This document shows positions 57,501 to 64,000 of a stretch of 64,000 nucleotides of DNA, piece after piece. The DNA is from Pseudomonadota bacterium (lineage in GTDB: Bacteria; Pseudomonadota; Gammaproteobacteria; Burkholderiales; Thiobacteraceae): NCBI GenBank assembly GCA_021812385.1, contig JAKANO010000001.1, forward strand, positions 62,001-126,000. The letters run 5' to 3'. The notes under the pieces are model-generated. The model was not told the origin of the DNA, searched no databases, and saw only the letters and a list, made by a program, of their open reading frames with translations. Within the stretch, counting starts at the first letter, position 1, and each line of letters opens with the position of its first letter. The position numbers and the translations under genes were made by a program.

Positions 57501-57887
57501 GGCGAAGCCGTCGGCGGCGTGCGCTATCGCGCCTGGCAGCCGCCCTCGGCGCTGCACCCGACCATCGGCGTACACGCGCCCTTGCTCTTCGACTTGATCG
57601 ACACTTGGAATGGCAAAGCGATCGGCGGCTGCTCGTATCATGTGATGCATCCGGGTGGACGCAATTCCGAACATTTGCCGGTAAACAGCTACGAAGCCGA
57701 ATCGCGGCGCGAGGCGCGCTTCGAGAATATCGGCCATACGCCGGGCACGATTACACCGCCGCCGTGGCTCGCGCCCATGGCGCGCTTCTATGTCGGCGGC
57801 ACGCCGCCTGGACCGATGGCGCCGCCGGAAGAAGAGCTCCCGGGGGAGTTTCCGCATACCTTGGATTTGCGCAGAGCCAGCCAATAG
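54516..57887 (+). CDS. Transglutaminase-DUF2126 fusion protein
   Basis: This is a 1123-residue cytoplasmic protein. A transglutaminase N-terminal domain (about 1-85) leads to the catalytic core, with Cys in GSCRDTAW near residue 178, His in DLHAWTEVY near 228 and Asp in GLDPTSG near 247. DUF2126 fills about 290-1110. Proteins of this design accompany Anbu peptidases; the core may act as protease, transferase or peptide ligase-like enzyme. The gene follows Anbu by 30 bases and is probably co-transcribed. Part of its 3' end is present a second time at 59805-60145. Confidence 0.9.
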   Translation: MSIHVAIRHTTTYRYDRLVSLSPHVIRLRPAPHSRTPIVSYSLKIRPEKYFINWQQDPFGNYLARLVFPEKTRELTVDVEVIADLTVIDPFDFFVEDYAEKYPFDYAPELARDLAPYLEIEERGPLLTGLLKQIERSPKTIVDFLVALNQQLQKKIAYTIRLDPGVQTCEQTLEKCLGSCRDTAWLLVQMLRHLGLAARFVSGYLVQLAPDEKPLEGPAGTAKDFTDLHAWTEVYVPGAGWIGLDPTSGLFAGEGHIPLACTPHPTTAAAISGLSDECEVEFSYVNEVTRFHEDPRVTKPYSDDQWAHIMALGRMVDERLEAGDVRLTQGGEPTFVSIDDMDADEWNTAALGPQKRALSEKLVRRLQARFAPGSLLHTAQGKWYPGEPLPRWALGIFWRKDGVPVWRNAALLAESGRDYGYTANAARRFSEAMAQHLGLSTRYVMPVFEDALHYLAQEADLPANLDPANADLKDARERRELAEKLSRGLDEPVGYVLPVSWDWGNQRWHSAPWEFRRERLYLVPGTSPIGLRLPLASLPWKAEDKRERELEADPFAPQTVLADFHGEVAARYGQFEPEQAPHPEIKQQAHADAERVLVDVPHTAVSIEARNGCLHVFLPPLYRLEHALDLIAAVEATATKLGMPVVVEGYAPPRDSRMQSLLVTPDPGVIEVNIHPARSWDQLVHDTTALYEDARLTRLGTEKFMLDGRHTGTGGGNHVTFGAATPADSPFLRRPDLLRSLITYWQHHPALSYLFSGMFVGPTSQSPRVDEGRAERLYELEIAFQQVPPGEVPQPWLVDRLFRNLLTDITGNTHRSEFCIDKLYSPDGPAGRQGLLEFRAFEMPPHARMSLAQMLLLRALIARFWAAPYTQPLVRWGTALHDKFMLPHYLWRDMGEVIQELNEAGYPLQLEWFAPFLEFRFPRYGTLQLGDIAIELRAAIEPWMVLGEEVTSLGTARYVDSSVERLQLKATGLSGERYVLACNGRRVPLRNTGTHGEAVGGVRYRAWQPPSALHPTIGVHAPLLFDLIDTWNGKAIGGCSYHVMHPGGRNSEHLPVNSYEAESRREARFENIGHTPGTITPPPWLAPMARFYVGGTPPGPMAPPEEELPGEFPHTLDLRRASQ

Positions 57888-58013
57888 CAGGCTTGATTGT
57901 CACTTCACGATCCTAAGCTGTTATACCGGATTAAAAAAGCAGACGTTGAACGCCCTGCTTGAGGCGCCGAGTAAGGCGCTCAGCGCTTTACGAGGTCGCA
58001 CTCGAAGCGAGTG

Positions 58014-59225
58014 TTATGTGCCTGTTTCACGGTTTTCTTGTCCATCTTCTAAATGGAGCCATTTGATAATGCTTTTTGCCACGTAGGGATCTTCGTGTAT
58101 TTCGCTATGAGCGAAGCCAGTGGCGGGAACCGTTTCAACCTGCCACGAACCTACTGGGGTAGCCTCAGACGTAACACGAATGTGTGCAGTGTACCCACGT
58201 GCTGGTTGTTGGCCAAAACGCAGAACATTAAGAAGAAGGATTAGATCAAGAAACAGCACCTGTATCAGGACAAGTATGAATGACACCACTACGATCGAGC
58301 CGAAGACCCAGGCAAAGGGTTGACCTGCCAGATCGGGCCTGAAGTAAAAAAGCCACAGATAACCGCTGACGAGCATCGATAAGATAAGCTTGGCGAACAA
58401 ATGCTCCTCGACGAACGTACCGATGATATTCCAGAGGATTCCCGTCCGACGTTCTACCCAGGATAGTGACCGCCAAACCAGCGTCAACAATGCCTCGATC
58501 AAATGCCCGGAGTCGAGGAATAGAGTAATTTCATCACTAGTCTTTCTGATAATCTTGACTCGCGGCCCATCGGGAATAGGCGGTTGATATTGCTTACAGA
58601 GTTCGTTTATCGCATCTTGCGGAGCATCCGTCTTTTGCAGCAGCACGCGAAACGCTCGGTAGGTGTAAATCGACAGAACCCCAGCTAATCCCAATGAAAT
58701 GATAGCGCCCACCCATTTGACGAAAGTCGCCTGAAAATGGTGCGGCTTCAGCGTCACTCCAACAAGGGCTGAAAAGAGCGAAGCGAATAATGCAAACGCT
58801 ATGATTGCTATGGCGTAGGGCGACATTGTCATACCCACGAACGCAAAATTGTGTGGGCGAAAAAGGAGAAACGGTGTCGCTAGAAAGACAATTCCATCCA
58901 CCCTTTCTGTGCCGGTGTGCTTCAAAGCGTAAAGAGCCACATTCCCACCATGGCTGTGTGCTACTAGGAATAGGCGGTCGGCGGGAGGAATCTTGAGGGA
59001 ATCAATGTAGGCCGCGAGTGCCTTCCCTGCCGCGATGCGGCTTGGATGGTTATTGTTGCCTGACCACTTAAAGTCTGGATGGATTACTGCTCCTGCCTTT
59101 TGGAAGTCGGCACAGATTTTCCACTGAGTAGCTCCGCACCGTCCAGCAAACGTGCCATGGACAGGAATTACATGACAACGGCCAGTCTTCTGCTGCTGCA
59201 GAGTGTTTAGATAAGTTGAGACCAT
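58014..59225 (-). CDS. Lipase-like membrane protein
   Basis: This 403-residue protein has an N-terminal alpha/beta-hydrolase region with HGTFAG near residue 23 and a serine nucleophile motif AHSHGGN near 88. Four or more membrane segments lie around 130-150, 165-190, 270-290 and 305-330. The catalytic Asp and His cannot be placed safely; FAHSEIHED near the C-terminus could supply the His. The substrate is unknown. The base composition is lower in GC than its neighbours, and the gene sits within a rearranged stretch between the two copies of the transglutaminase 3' end, so horizontal transfer is likely. Confidence 0.75.
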   Translation of the reverse strand: MVSTYLNTLQQQKTGRCHVIPVHGTFAGRCGATQWKICADFQKAGAVIHPDFKWSGNNNHPSRIAAGKALAAYIDSLKIPPADRLFLVAHSHGGNVALYALKHTGTERVDGIVFLATPFLLFRPHNFAFVGMTMSPYAIAIIAFALFASLFSALVGVTLKPHHFQATFVKWVGAIISLGLAGVLSIYTYRAFRVLLQKTDAPQDAINELCKQYQPPIPDGPRVKIIRKTSDEITLFLDSGHLIEALLTLVWRSLSWVERRTGILWNIIGTFVEEHLFAKLILSMLVSGYLWLFYFRPDLAGQPFAWVFGSIVVVSFILVLIQVLFLDLILLLNVLRFGQQPARGYTAHIRVTSEATPVGSWQVETVPATGFAHSEIHEDPYVAKSIIKWLHLEDGQENRETGT

Positions 59226-59552
59226 GCATCACCTTCGAGGTGCGTATACCGAATAGTAGGACGCAAATCAGATAATCAAGAGACCCGGACATTTTTTAAT
59301 ATAGAGACGGCTGTCATAGGGTCTTATCTTGATGGTTTTTATTGATTTATTTGAACCCCGGTCAGGTTATTACCTTATGCAAAAGGAGACCGGTACCAAT
59401 ACATTATGCCCATGCATTTGAAATGCCAGCTACGACCTTGAATTGCAGCTTATGGTGCTGATTGACGGTTATGGAGAAATTGCTAGGTCGTCCGCTTCTG
59501 GCACGCAGCCGACAATAGCGTCTCTCCAGCACCGTCCATGAATGCGTTTGCA
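59226..59552. other. Gene-free stretch beside the hydrolase gene
   Basis: No supported gene is seen. The region is AT-richer than average, holds several stops in all frames, and shows no repeat that I can pair. A promoter for the hydrolase gene may lie at its left end (59226 onwards), unresolved. Confidence 0.4.
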
Positions 59553-59804
59553 TTATTCAACGTCGAATTGCAAGCGTGCGAGTCGTGCGTATAGCCCGCT
59601 TTGTTTTCGTAAATCTTCCGGCGCGCCGGTTTCGACGATGCGCCCATGTTCCAGCACAATGATTCTGCTGACCTTCTTTACGGTGGCCAGGCGGTGCGCA
59701 ATGACGATGGTTGTGCGCCCCTGCATCGCTACGTTCAATCCTTCTTGCACCAGGATTTCGGATTCCGCATCCAGCGCGCTGGTGGCTTCGTCCAGCAGCA
59801 AAAG
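59553..59804 (-). pseudogene. ABC-transporter ATPase, C-terminal fragment (MsbA-like)
   Basis: About 84 residues of an ABC ATPase are left, from the Walker B region ([15 protein letters not shown]) through the switch His (IVIAHRLAT) to the C-terminus. The rest of the gene is missing; the upstream end is cut exactly where the transglutaminase fragment begins. The sequence looks like export ATPases such as MsbA or toxin exporters. With no Walker A it cannot work. Confidence 0.9.
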
Positions 59805-60145
59805 CGGCGCTGCATCCGACCATCGGCGTACACGCGCCCTTGCTCTTCGACTTGATCGACACTTGGAATGGCAAAGCGATCGGCGGCTGCTCGTATCATG
59901 TGATGCATCCAGGCGGCCGCAACTCCGAACATTTGCCGGTAAACAGCTACGAAGCCGAATCGCGGCGCGAGGCGCGCTTCGAGAATATCGGTCATACGCC
60001 CGGTACGATTACGCCGCCACCGTGGCTCGCGCCCATGGCGCGCTTCTATGTCGGCGGCACGCCGCCTGGACCGATGGCGCCGCCGGAAGAAGATCTTCCG
60101 GGGGAGTTTCCGCATACCTTGGATTTGCGGCGGTCAGTGCGCTAG
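59805..60145 (+). pseudogene. Second copy of the transglutaminase-DUF2126 3' end
   Basis: Bases 59805-60129 align with 57547-57871 of the intact gene without gaps. I count about 12 differences in 325 bases (about 96% identity), and all but one are synonymous; the exception changes Glu to Asp. The last five codons differ (RRSVR in place of RRASQ). The fragment has no start. It is joined at its left end to the ABC fragment. Confidence 0.92.
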
Positions 60146-60301
60146 CAATTTTTGCGCAGCCGTCTCTTGACGAATTTGAACCGACCTTTGCAAGACAGCA
60201 GTGGAGGGGAACGGACGCTCCCGTAATTCCAACCCTTGCGAGTACTGCGCCAGATAGATATGCTGCAACATCAATCACCAAGTGATGCGATGGGGACAGA
60301 C

Positions 60302-61234
60302 ATGAAACGCTATCTCGTATTGCTAACTACGTTGGCAATCTGGATTGGTGGGGCGCAAGCCGATCCGCTTGCGGCGGTACAAGTCCATAAGATAAACGAC
60401 CATGCCTATGCGCTGCTCGCGCCGGCGCCGGTGGAGGTGCCGAACAAGGAAAATGGCGGCTACGTGCATAACAGCCTCGTACTCATCGGGGACAAGGGCG
60501 TCATCCTGGTGGACACCGGCTCGCACCGGCAGGTAGGTGAGCATATCAAGGAGGCCATTGCGCAGCTGACGCCCAAGCCGGTCACGCATATCCTAATCAC
60601 GCATCAACATGGCGACCATCATCTTGGCAGCGTTGCCTTTCCCGACGCGCGCGTCATTTCGTCCAGCGATTGCGCCAAGCAGATTGAAAATAATGGCCGT
60701 GGAATGGTTGCATTCACGCGGCGCATGACCGGTCTGTCCCTGACCGATACCCAGGCTGTGGTGCCAATGGAAACAGTGGTTTCCAATTCGCGTCAGGAGA
60801 TGCAAATCCACGGCATCCGGCTGGAATTGATGGTGCCCCAAGCATCTCACAGCGATGGTGATCTAATGGTCTGGGTGCCGGAAGATCGTATCTTGGCGAC
60901 GGGTGATATCTTGGTGAACACCGTTACCCCGAATTTTTCCGATGGCAACCTCAAGCAATGGATAACGGTTTTGGATGACATCCTCAAACTACCTGCACAA
61001 ACTTTTATGCCCGGCCACGGCCCGCTGATGCAGCACAAGGATGTGGTGGATTTCCGCGCTCTGGTTGCAGACTTTTACCATGTGGTAGAAGGCGTATATA
61101 AATCCGGCGGGGTGGAATCCGATGTTCGCAAGAAACTCGATTTATCCAAGTGGCGAAAACTCAGCCGCTATGAGCAGTTGATGGGCAGCAACATCAACCG
61201 GGTTTGGCTTCAGGTGGAAGCTGACAACTTTTGA
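60302..61234 (+). CDS. Secreted metallo-beta-lactamase-fold hydrolase
   Basis: This 310-residue protein has a signal peptide (about 1-21, ending AQA) and a metallo-beta-lactamase fold. The zinc motif HQHGDHH lies near residue 101, with later metal ligands in ASHSDGD near 181 and GHGPL near 239. Relatives include quinoprotein-relay zinc hydrolases and SoxH-like proteins; the substrate is unknown. The ATG at 60302 is chosen for the signal peptide, since earlier starts would place it internally. It follows the transglutaminase fragment by about 156 bases. Confidence 0.87.
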   Translation: MKRYLVLLTTLAIWIGGAQADPLAAVQVHKINDHAYALLAPAPVEVPNKENGGYVHNSLVLIGDKGVILVDTGSHRQVGEHIKEAIAQLTPKPVTHILITHQHGDHHLGSVAFPDARVISSSDCAKQIENNGRGMVAFTRRMTGLSLTDTQAVVPMETVVSNSRQEMQIHGIRLELMVPQASHSDGDLMVWVPEDRILATGDILVNTVTPNFSDGNLKQWITVLDDILKLPAQTFMPGHGPLMQHKDVVDFRALVADFYHVVEGVYKSGGVESDVRKKLDLSKWRKLSRYEQLMGSNINRVWLQVEADNF

Positions 61235-61326
61235 TGTTCAGAAGATGGCGCAATGGAAAAAGGCCCGGCCCCGTTGATTTGTGAGGCAATCGCCGAAAAG
61301 TTTTTTAAACGACAAGGGAGAATGGA

Positions 61327-61653
61327 ATGAATCGAAAGCAGTATTTTTTCAGTGTCATATCCGGGCTTGCGCTTTTGTTCCTATCTGGCTGCGCCTCGGA
61401 TCAAGTGATTTCCCAGGAGGAAATGCGCATTCAAGATGCCGCTGACGCGGAAGTTGCTAATGTCCTTTTCGAGAAGCAAATGGATAACCTCGCCTCATAT
61501 AATGTTCGGCGAGATGGCTATGTTGTCATTAAATTCGATCAATCAGTATCCTTCGCCAGCTACAACGATATCGTGGAGACACTCCGTAGCAAGAATGCGA
61601 TATCGGGAGTGTACGCAGAGCAAGGCGGTAAGCAAGTTTGCGGACGACCCTGA
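61327..61653 (+). CDS. Small lipoprotein
   Basis: This 108-residue lipoprotein has the lipobox LSGC near residues 19-22, followed by an acidic helix (EEMRIQDAADAEVANVL) and a beta-rich end. No family is recognised. It is probably anchored to the inner leaflet of the outer membrane. GGGAG lies about 6 bases upstream. It stands alone. Confidence 0.75.
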   Translation: MNRKQYFFSVISGLALLFLSGCASDQVISQEEMRIQDAADAEVANVLFEKQMDNLASYNVRRDGYVVIKFDQSVSFASYNDIVETLRSKNAISGVYAEQGGKQVCGRP

Positions 61654-61996
61654 TGAGCGGTCGGAGAAATACGCAAGAAAAAAGTCTGGAGACAATGCTT
61701 GCAGATTTAATGACGTGCTGATTCTGCATGTATCTTTCGGCTCGCCTGTTGCCGATCACTACTTGAATTTATTCGCCACCCCTACCAGCACAACAGCGTT
61801 ATTCAGCAATTAAACAGAAAAATCAGATTTCCAAAAATCAGGCATTTCCCTGGCCACTGACTATAGTTGATCTTATGTGCGCTGCCGAATGGAAGGTTCT
61901 GGATAAGCGTAGGTAAGATGATGAGCTTTAGCATTGGCGTCGCATTCCATCGACTGCCATGACTTCAACTTTAGTGATTGAATTGGGGGTTCCAAA
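61654..61996. other. Gene-free stretch of 343 bases
   Basis: No supported gene; open frames here are short and lack ribosome sites. No hairpin with a T run is obvious. The right end must hold the promoter of the Tyr/Trp-rich protein gene; it is not resolved. Confidence 0.4.
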
Positions 61997-62950
61997 ATGC
62001 TGAAAATTCGCTCTGTATTCATTGTGCTTGGGATGCTGCTGTTCTCGGCGCCTTCTTTTGCCGAAGTGAGCGTCAGGATCGGAATCAACTTGCCGGCATA
62101 CCCGGAACTTATTCTCGTGCCAGGCTACCCGGTTTACTACGCGCCACAGCTAGACGTGAACTATTTCTTTTACGATGGCTTGTACTGGGTTTATCAGGAT
62201 GATTACTGGTATGTAAGTTCTTGGTACGACGGCCCTTGGGAGTTTGTTGAGCCGGAGTTTGTGCCGGTTTTCATTTTGCGCATCCCGGTGCGCTATTACC
62301 GCCGGCCACCTATTTATTTCCATGGCTGGCGGCCTGATGCGCCGCCGCGTTGGGGTGATCACTGGGGGCGCGATTGGGAGCGGCATAGAAGCGGTTGGGA
62401 CAGGTGGGATCGTCAAACAATATATACGCCTGCGCCGTTGCCTATTTACCAGCGGCAGTATTCAAAGGATCGCTATCCCCGGCAATTGCAGCAGCAGCAA
62501 GAGCTGCAACAGCGCAATTATCGCTACCAGGCGCGTGACCCGGTAGTGCGGGAGCGTTATCAGGAACGGGCCGTGCAAAGAGCGCCCGGAGCAAGTGGCT
62601 CTAGGCAGCAAGAAATTCAGCGCGCTACGCCGCGCCGGCAAGAAGTTCCCGCCGCCCCGCGCGCACCGGCCACAGAACAGGCCAGAGAAAAAGCCACAGC
62701 AAAAGAAAGAGTGCGCGAAGATGTCCAAAAATCCGCGCCAAGCGCACCAGCACAGCGGCGTCTTGATGTACAAGAGCGCAGCCGGCAACCAGAGCGCGAC
62801 CAGCGTGAGCAGCAGAGTCCAAAATTGCGGGTTCCGGAAGATAGGCAGCAAGGCAAGGACGCGCCACGCGAACCGAAAGGCAAGCAAGGCCAAGGCCAGG
62901 GACAAGATCAAGAGCGGGGTCGTGGCCATGATCGAGATCGTAATGATTAA
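61997..62950 (+). CDS. Secreted Tyr/Trp-rich protein with Gln-rich tail
   Basis: This 317-residue protein has a signal peptide (about 1-22, ending SFA). A Tyr/Trp/Pro-rich region follows (about 25-130; VYYAPQLDVNYFFYDG, WYVSSWYDGPWEF). Then comes a charged, Gln- and Arg-rich tail (150-317) ending with GQGQDQERGRGHDRDR. It resembles a family of secreted YXW-type proteins, function unknown. The tail is probably disordered. It may be a cell-surface or matrix protein. Confidence 0.8.
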   Translation: MLKIRSVFIVLGMLLFSAPSFAEVSVRIGINLPAYPELILVPGYPVYYAPQLDVNYFFYDGLYWVYQDDYWYVSSWYDGPWEFVEPEFVPVFILRIPVRYYRRPPIYFHGWRPDAPPRWGDHWGRDWERHRSGWDRWDRQTIYTPAPLPIYQRQYSKDRYPRQLQQQQELQQRNYRYQARDPVVRERYQERAVQRAPGASGSRQQEIQRATPRRQEVPAAPRAPATEQAREKATAKERVREDVQKSAPSAPAQRRLDVQERSRQPERDQREQQSPKLRVPEDRQQGKDAPREPKGKQGQGQGQDQERGRGHDRDRND

Positions 62951-63045
62951 TTAATCTTTGGGCTGACCCTGCTGCGCTTACATGGCGTAATATCAGTAGT
63001 GGCATTGAAGCTTGCTTGTAAATTAACTAACAAAGGTGACTCGAC

Positions 63046-63495
63046 ATGAAACGTTTACTGATCGCAGCCGCGGTAGCCGCTACGGCATTCACCATCCCAG
63101 CACGCGCTGCCGACGTTGCCGTCTCGGTGAGCATCGGCGAACCCGGCTTTTATGGCCGCATCGACATCGGAGGCTATCCGCCGCCACGCGTGATCTATCG
63201 CCAGCCGAGGATCGTAGAGCGGGTGCCAGTGAATCGGCCGCCGATTTATTTGCGCGTGCCGCCGGGCCATGCCAAACATTGGAGCAAGCACTGCCATGAA
63301 TACAATGCTTGCGGCGAGCGGGTCTACTTTGTGCAAGACAGCTGGTACAGCCGCGAGTATGTGCCGCGCTATCAGGAGCAGCACCGTGAGCGCCGAGATG
63401 ATCGCGGTGATGAACGCGGTGATGAACGCGGCGATCACGGTCGTGGGAAAAATAATAATAAGCACCATGGCAACGATCACGGCCATGATCATTAA
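63046..63495 (+). CDS. Secreted His/Asp-rich small protein
   Basis: This 149-residue protein has a signal peptide (about 1-21, ending RAADV). A Pro/Tyr-rich middle carries a CHEYNAC cysteine pair, and the C-terminal tail is made of DERGD repeats and His/Asp/Lys (NNNKHHGNDHGHDH). The His-rich tail could bind metal. A TTCG-loop terminator follows. It shares the style of the preceding gene; family unknown. Confidence 0.8.
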   Translation: MKRLLIAAAVAATAFTIPARAADVAVSVSIGEPGFYGRIDIGGYPPPRVIYRQPRIVERVPVNRPPIYLRVPPGHAKHWSKHCHEYNACGERVYFVQDSWYSREYVPRYQEQHRERRDDRGDERGDERGDHGRGKNNNKHHGNDHGHDH

Positions 63496-63528
63496 AGGAT
63501 AGTGCCAAGCGCTTTGCGGCAACGCATC

Positions 63529-63556
63529 AAACCCTGCTTCGGCAGGGTTTGTTGTT
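63529..63556 (+). terminator. UUCG-loop terminator
   Basis: AAACCCTGC (63529-63537), loop TTCG, GCAGGGTTT (63542-63550), then TG-rich bases. The stable tetraloop and its place 34 bases after the stop fit a terminator, though the T run is interrupted. Confidence 0.85.
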
Positions 63557-63798
63557 TGCACGCCAGCGCATGGGCGTGACATTTGCTTTCGAAAATCTGA
63601 AACATTGCGCGTAATCGTATTCGCGATCAGCCGTGCAAAATGCGTGAACTCTATGGCGCAAAGCCTGTCGAAAAAAAGTTGCCGAGAAATATTTCGTGCC
63701 TGGGCGCAACGCCAAAATGCAGGCGACTCATTAATAAATGACCTTGTTTGCGATTTCTCAAGAAACATCATGAAGCATGAAACCATACGCTGGAAGCC
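63557..63798. other. Gap before the small zinc-ribbon gene
   Basis: The 303 bases from 63496 to 63798 hold the terminator and then no supported gene. An open frame at 63605-63877 runs through it, but it overlaps the next gene in another frame and has no ribosome site. Confidence 0.4.
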
Positions 63799-63990
63799 AT
63801 GTTTTTACGACCTATCATTGATTATCCAGGCGATCCTGCAAACAAACACGTTTGCCCCCGCTGCAAAGGTCCTGTAGACCGTGTGCGGCGCCGCTTTTTT
63901 GACCGGCTGGTGAGTTTGGTGAGGCCGGTGCGTCGCTATCGCTGCCGTGCGAAAGGCTGGGATTGCGATTGGGAAGGGACTCTCCGCTAA
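63799..63990 (+). CDS. Small zinc-ribbon-like protein
   Basis: This 63-residue basic protein has a CPRC pair near residues 19-22 and a YRCRAKGWDC pair near 48-57. The spacing suggests a zinc ribbon or related metal site. It contains 13 arginines, so nucleic-acid binding is possible. The ATG at 63799 has GGAAG just upstream. Short proteins of this type occur in betaproteobacteria, but I do not know the function. Confidence 0.6.
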   Translation: MFLRPIIDYPGDPANKHVCPRCKGPVDRVRRRFFDRLVSLVRPVRRYRCRAKGWDCDWEGTLR

Positions 63991-64000
63991 GCACAGCGTC

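Noticed and set aside
59805..60145. Duplicated gene end as an attachment site of an integrative element
   Set aside because: 325 bases is far too long for an att core, it has many silent changes, and no integrase is in the 1.9 kb between the copies.
63605..63877. Open frame of 90 codons before the zinc-ribbon gene
   Set aside because: It has no ribosome site, no domain sign, and overlaps the better supported gene in another frame.

Overview
The window is one bacterial chromosomal segment of roughly 57-60% GC. Gene content and order point to a betaproteobacterium: nadE followed by glnB, bamD divergent from rluD, prfB followed by lysS, recJ followed by an RpfE-like gene, and a single LolC/E permease with LolD. 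A QmoAB-HdrCB cluster suggests a lineage with dissimilatory sulfur metabolism, such as relatives of the Gallionellales or Thiobacillus-like sulfur oxidisers. That placement is inference; no rRNA lies in the window, and I saw no tRNA gene, CRISPR array or insertion sequence.

Layout. 1-5.4 kb: the 3' part of gltX, cysS, a CZB-PAS-PAS-GGDEF-EAL signalling protein and a small metallophosphoesterase, with two copies of a dispersed palindromic repeat between them. 5.6-10.8 kb: the qmoA-qmoB-hdrC-hdrB operon, closed by a terminator; the usual membrane subunit QmoC is replaced by soluble HdrC and HdrB. 10.8-14.4 kb: a small conserved protein, a cold-shock gene, an HDOD signalling protein, and an ammonium transporter preceded by a sigma-54 promoter and two NtrC-type sites. 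14.4-19.0 kb (minus strand): SulP transporter, gamma-type carbonic anhydrase, cobalamin adenosyltransferase, bioD and a dienelactone hydrolase. 19.3-22.3 kb: a glycine-zipper surface protein, then a PepSY protein with a PhoPQ-like two-component system. 22.3-31.6 kb: sucD, nadE, glnB, bamD, rluD, pgeF, a ZIP metal transporter, rimO and conserved proteins. 32.8-35.8 kb: a copper-resistance operon copA-copZ-csoR with a CsoR operator over its promoter. 36.1-42.9 kb (minus strand): lysS, prfB with its programmed frameshift, a DUF4010 membrane protein, recJ and an RpfE-like gene. 43.0-49.8 kb: sixA, a secreted caspase-like protein followed by a large secreted CHAT protein, a ComEA-like helix-hairpin-helix protein with a histone-like tail, and a YidB-like protein. 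50.0-53.6 kb: lolC/E, lolD, a DUF2062 protein and gpmA. 53.7-57.9 kb: an Anbu proteasome-like peptidase with a transglutaminase-DUF2126 protein. 57.9-60.15 kb: a rearranged, lower-GC stretch with a lipase-like membrane protein and two gene fragments joined head to head, one of them a second copy of the 3' end of the transglutaminase gene. 60.3-64 kb: a secreted metallo-beta-lactamase-fold protein and several small secreted proteins.

How the parts fit. Nitrogen status appears twice, through the NtrC/sigma-54-type control region of amt and through the PII gene glnB. Copper handling is a self-regulated module. Qmo/Hdr proteins would move electrons between the APS reductase pathway and another carrier, but aprAB and sat are not in view. 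Long inverted repeats of two sequence families sit in gene ends at 27.7, 32.7, 41.8 and 52.0 kb. The least ordinary features are the caspase/CHAT pair, the Anbu/transglutaminase pair with its broken second copy, and the amt and copA control regions.
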